The notes below the pieces were generated by a model. That model was given only the letters and a program-made list of their open reading frames with translations. It was not told the DNA's origin and did not search any database. A DNA stretch of 5,068 nt from JBICHM01 sp043101835 (GTDB lineage: Bacteria > Planctomycetota > Phycisphaerae > Phycisphaerales > UBA1924). Location of the stretch: assembly GCA_043101835.1 (NCBI GenBank), contig JBICHM010000280.1, positions 1-5,068 of the forward strand. Direction: 5' to 3'. The position numbers and the translations under genes are program-made. Of this stretch, positions 4,260 through 5,068 are shown one piece after another. How positions within the stretch are numbered: the stretch's first letter is position 1; each line of letters starts with the position of its first letter.

Positions 4260-5068
4260 ATGAGCACAGACGCGAGGTCAGATCGTCCGGTCGTCACCCG
4301 CTTCGCCCCGTCGCCGACGGGGCGCCTGCACATCGGCGGCGCCCGGACGGCGCTGTTCAACTGGGCGTTGGCGCGCGGCGCCGGCGGGACGTTTCTCCTG
4401 CGCATCGAGGACACCGATCAGGCGCGCTCCAGCGACGCCTCGACGCGCCAGATCCTCGAATCGCTGTCGTGGCTCGGCATCGACTGGGACGAAGGGCCGG
4501 AGTTCGACGCCGACGGCCGGCGCCTCGGCGGCGATGCGCGCGCCGTCGGGCCGTTCCACCAGAGCGAGCGGCTTCACCTCTACAGAGGCGCCTGCGAGCG
4601 TCTACTCGAGAGCGGGCGCGCCTACCACGCCTTCGAGACGCCCGAGGAGCTCGACGCCAAACGCAAGGAAGCGATGGCGCAGAAGCGCCAGTACCGGTAC
4701 GACCGGGCGGCCCTGGAGATCCCCGAGGCGGAGCGCGTGCGCCGCGCCGCATCGGGGGAGTCGCATGTGATCCGCTTCCGCATGCCCGACGAGCCGGTGG
4801 TCGTGCGCGACGCCATCCGGGGCGAGGTGACCCTGCAGCCGGAAGACCTCGAGGACTTCGTCATCGTGAAGGCCGACGGCTTCCCGACCTACCACTTCGC
4901 GGTGGTCATCGATGATGCCGGCATGGGCGTGACGCACGTCGTGCGCGGGCAGGAGCATCTCTCCAACACGCCCAAGCACGTGGCGCTGCAGGCGGCGCTC
5001 GGGTATTCGACGCCCACCTACGCCCACCTGCCGCTGATCTTCAACCAGGACGGATCGAAGATGTCGAA
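4260..5068 (+). CDS. gltX: Glutamyl-tRNA synthetase (3' truncated)
   Basis: 269 codons plus two bases are present; the gene runs off the window. The enzyme charges tRNA(Glu) with glutamate in the cytoplasm. RFAPSPTGRLHIGGARTALF (14-33) contains the class I HIGH motif as HIGG (24-27). LRIEDTDQARS (47-57) and WDEGP (76-80) are glutamate-enzyme signatures, QSERL follows at 101-105, and DDAGMGVTHVVRGQEHLSNT (218-237) forms the active-site side of the fold. The window ends in SKMS followed by AA, the beginning of KMSKS. AYHAFETPEEL (121-131) has Phe and Glu where E. coli GluRS has zinc-binding cysteines, so this is the zinc-free type, as in Thermus. The loop between WDEGP and QSER is about eight residues longer than in Thermus. 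Length before KMSKS shows a full synthetase rather than the short GluQ-RS. The anticodon-binding half is beyond the window, so discrimination against tRNA(Gln) cannot be judged. Confidence 0.95.
   Translation, partial: MSTDARSDRPVVTRFAPSPTGRLHIGGARTALFNWALARGAGGTFLLRIEDTDQARSSDASTRQILESLSWLGIDWDEGPEFDADGRRLGGDARAVGPFHQSERLHLYRGACERLLESGRAYHAFETPEELDAKRKEAMAQKRQYRYDRAALEIPEAERVRRAASGESHVIRFRMPDEPVVVRDAIRGEVTLQPEDLEDFVIVKADGFPTYHFAVVIDDAGMGVTHVVRGQEHLSNTPKHVALQAALGYSTPTYAHLPLIFNQDGSKMS

Noticed and set aside
3187..4263. Plus-strand open frame of 358 codons opposite the PfkB kinase
   Set aside because: It mirrors a kinase with intact PfkB signatures and a strong ribosome binding site; its Gly/Val/Asp/Glu-rich translation is the usual antisense shadow and has no motif.

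Overview
The window is one dense stretch of a very GC-rich bacterial chromosome with six protein genes, two of them cut by the window edges. I infer a planctomycete, probably class Phycisphaerae. The main reason is the second gene: a membrane protein opening with a CxxC-YDLxGL-(x)n-CPxCG zinc ribbon, a style of hypothetical protein I associate with that class. The high GC, the GTG starts and the gene mix fit, but nothing here fixes the taxonomy (no rRNA or tRNA gene).

Layout: (1) the last ~108 codons of an FMN-binding glutamate synthase-family protein, bases 1-328, plus strand; (2) a bulged hairpin and the start region of the next gene, 329-396; (3) a zinc-ribbon polytopic membrane protein of unknown function, 397-1449, plus; (4) a Gfo/Idh/MocA dehydrogenase, 1459-2520, plus, whose motifs resemble the UDP-GlcNAc 3-dehydrogenase (GnnA) branch; (5) a 114-base gap with a promoter-like TACACT and a GC-rich hairpin, then atpC, the F1 ATP synthase epsilon subunit, 2635-3051, plus, with no other ATP synthase gene beside it; (6) a 156-base convergent gap carrying short repeats and a CCCTCTCCC-type inverted repeat; (7) a PfkB-family sugar kinase, 3208-4152, minus; (8) a 107-base divergent promoter region; (9) gltX, glutamyl-tRNA synthetase, from 4260 to the window end, plus.

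The genes do not form one pathway. Genes 3 and 4 are only 9 bases apart and may be co-transcribed. The rest look like single housekeeping or metabolic units, two of which (glutamate synthase family, glutamyl-tRNA synthetase) touch glutamate metabolism by themes only.

I found no convincing new system. The most worthwhile leads are the 14-bp perfect palindrome touching the likely gltX -10 element, a recurring TA(G/C)NNT element before every complete start that suggests leaderless or near-leaderless transcripts, the GnnA-like dehydrogenase, the detached atpC, and the repeat element between the convergent genes. No CRISPR array, tRNA, rRNA, insertion sequence or phage gene is visible, and no stretch over 300 bases lacks a gene.
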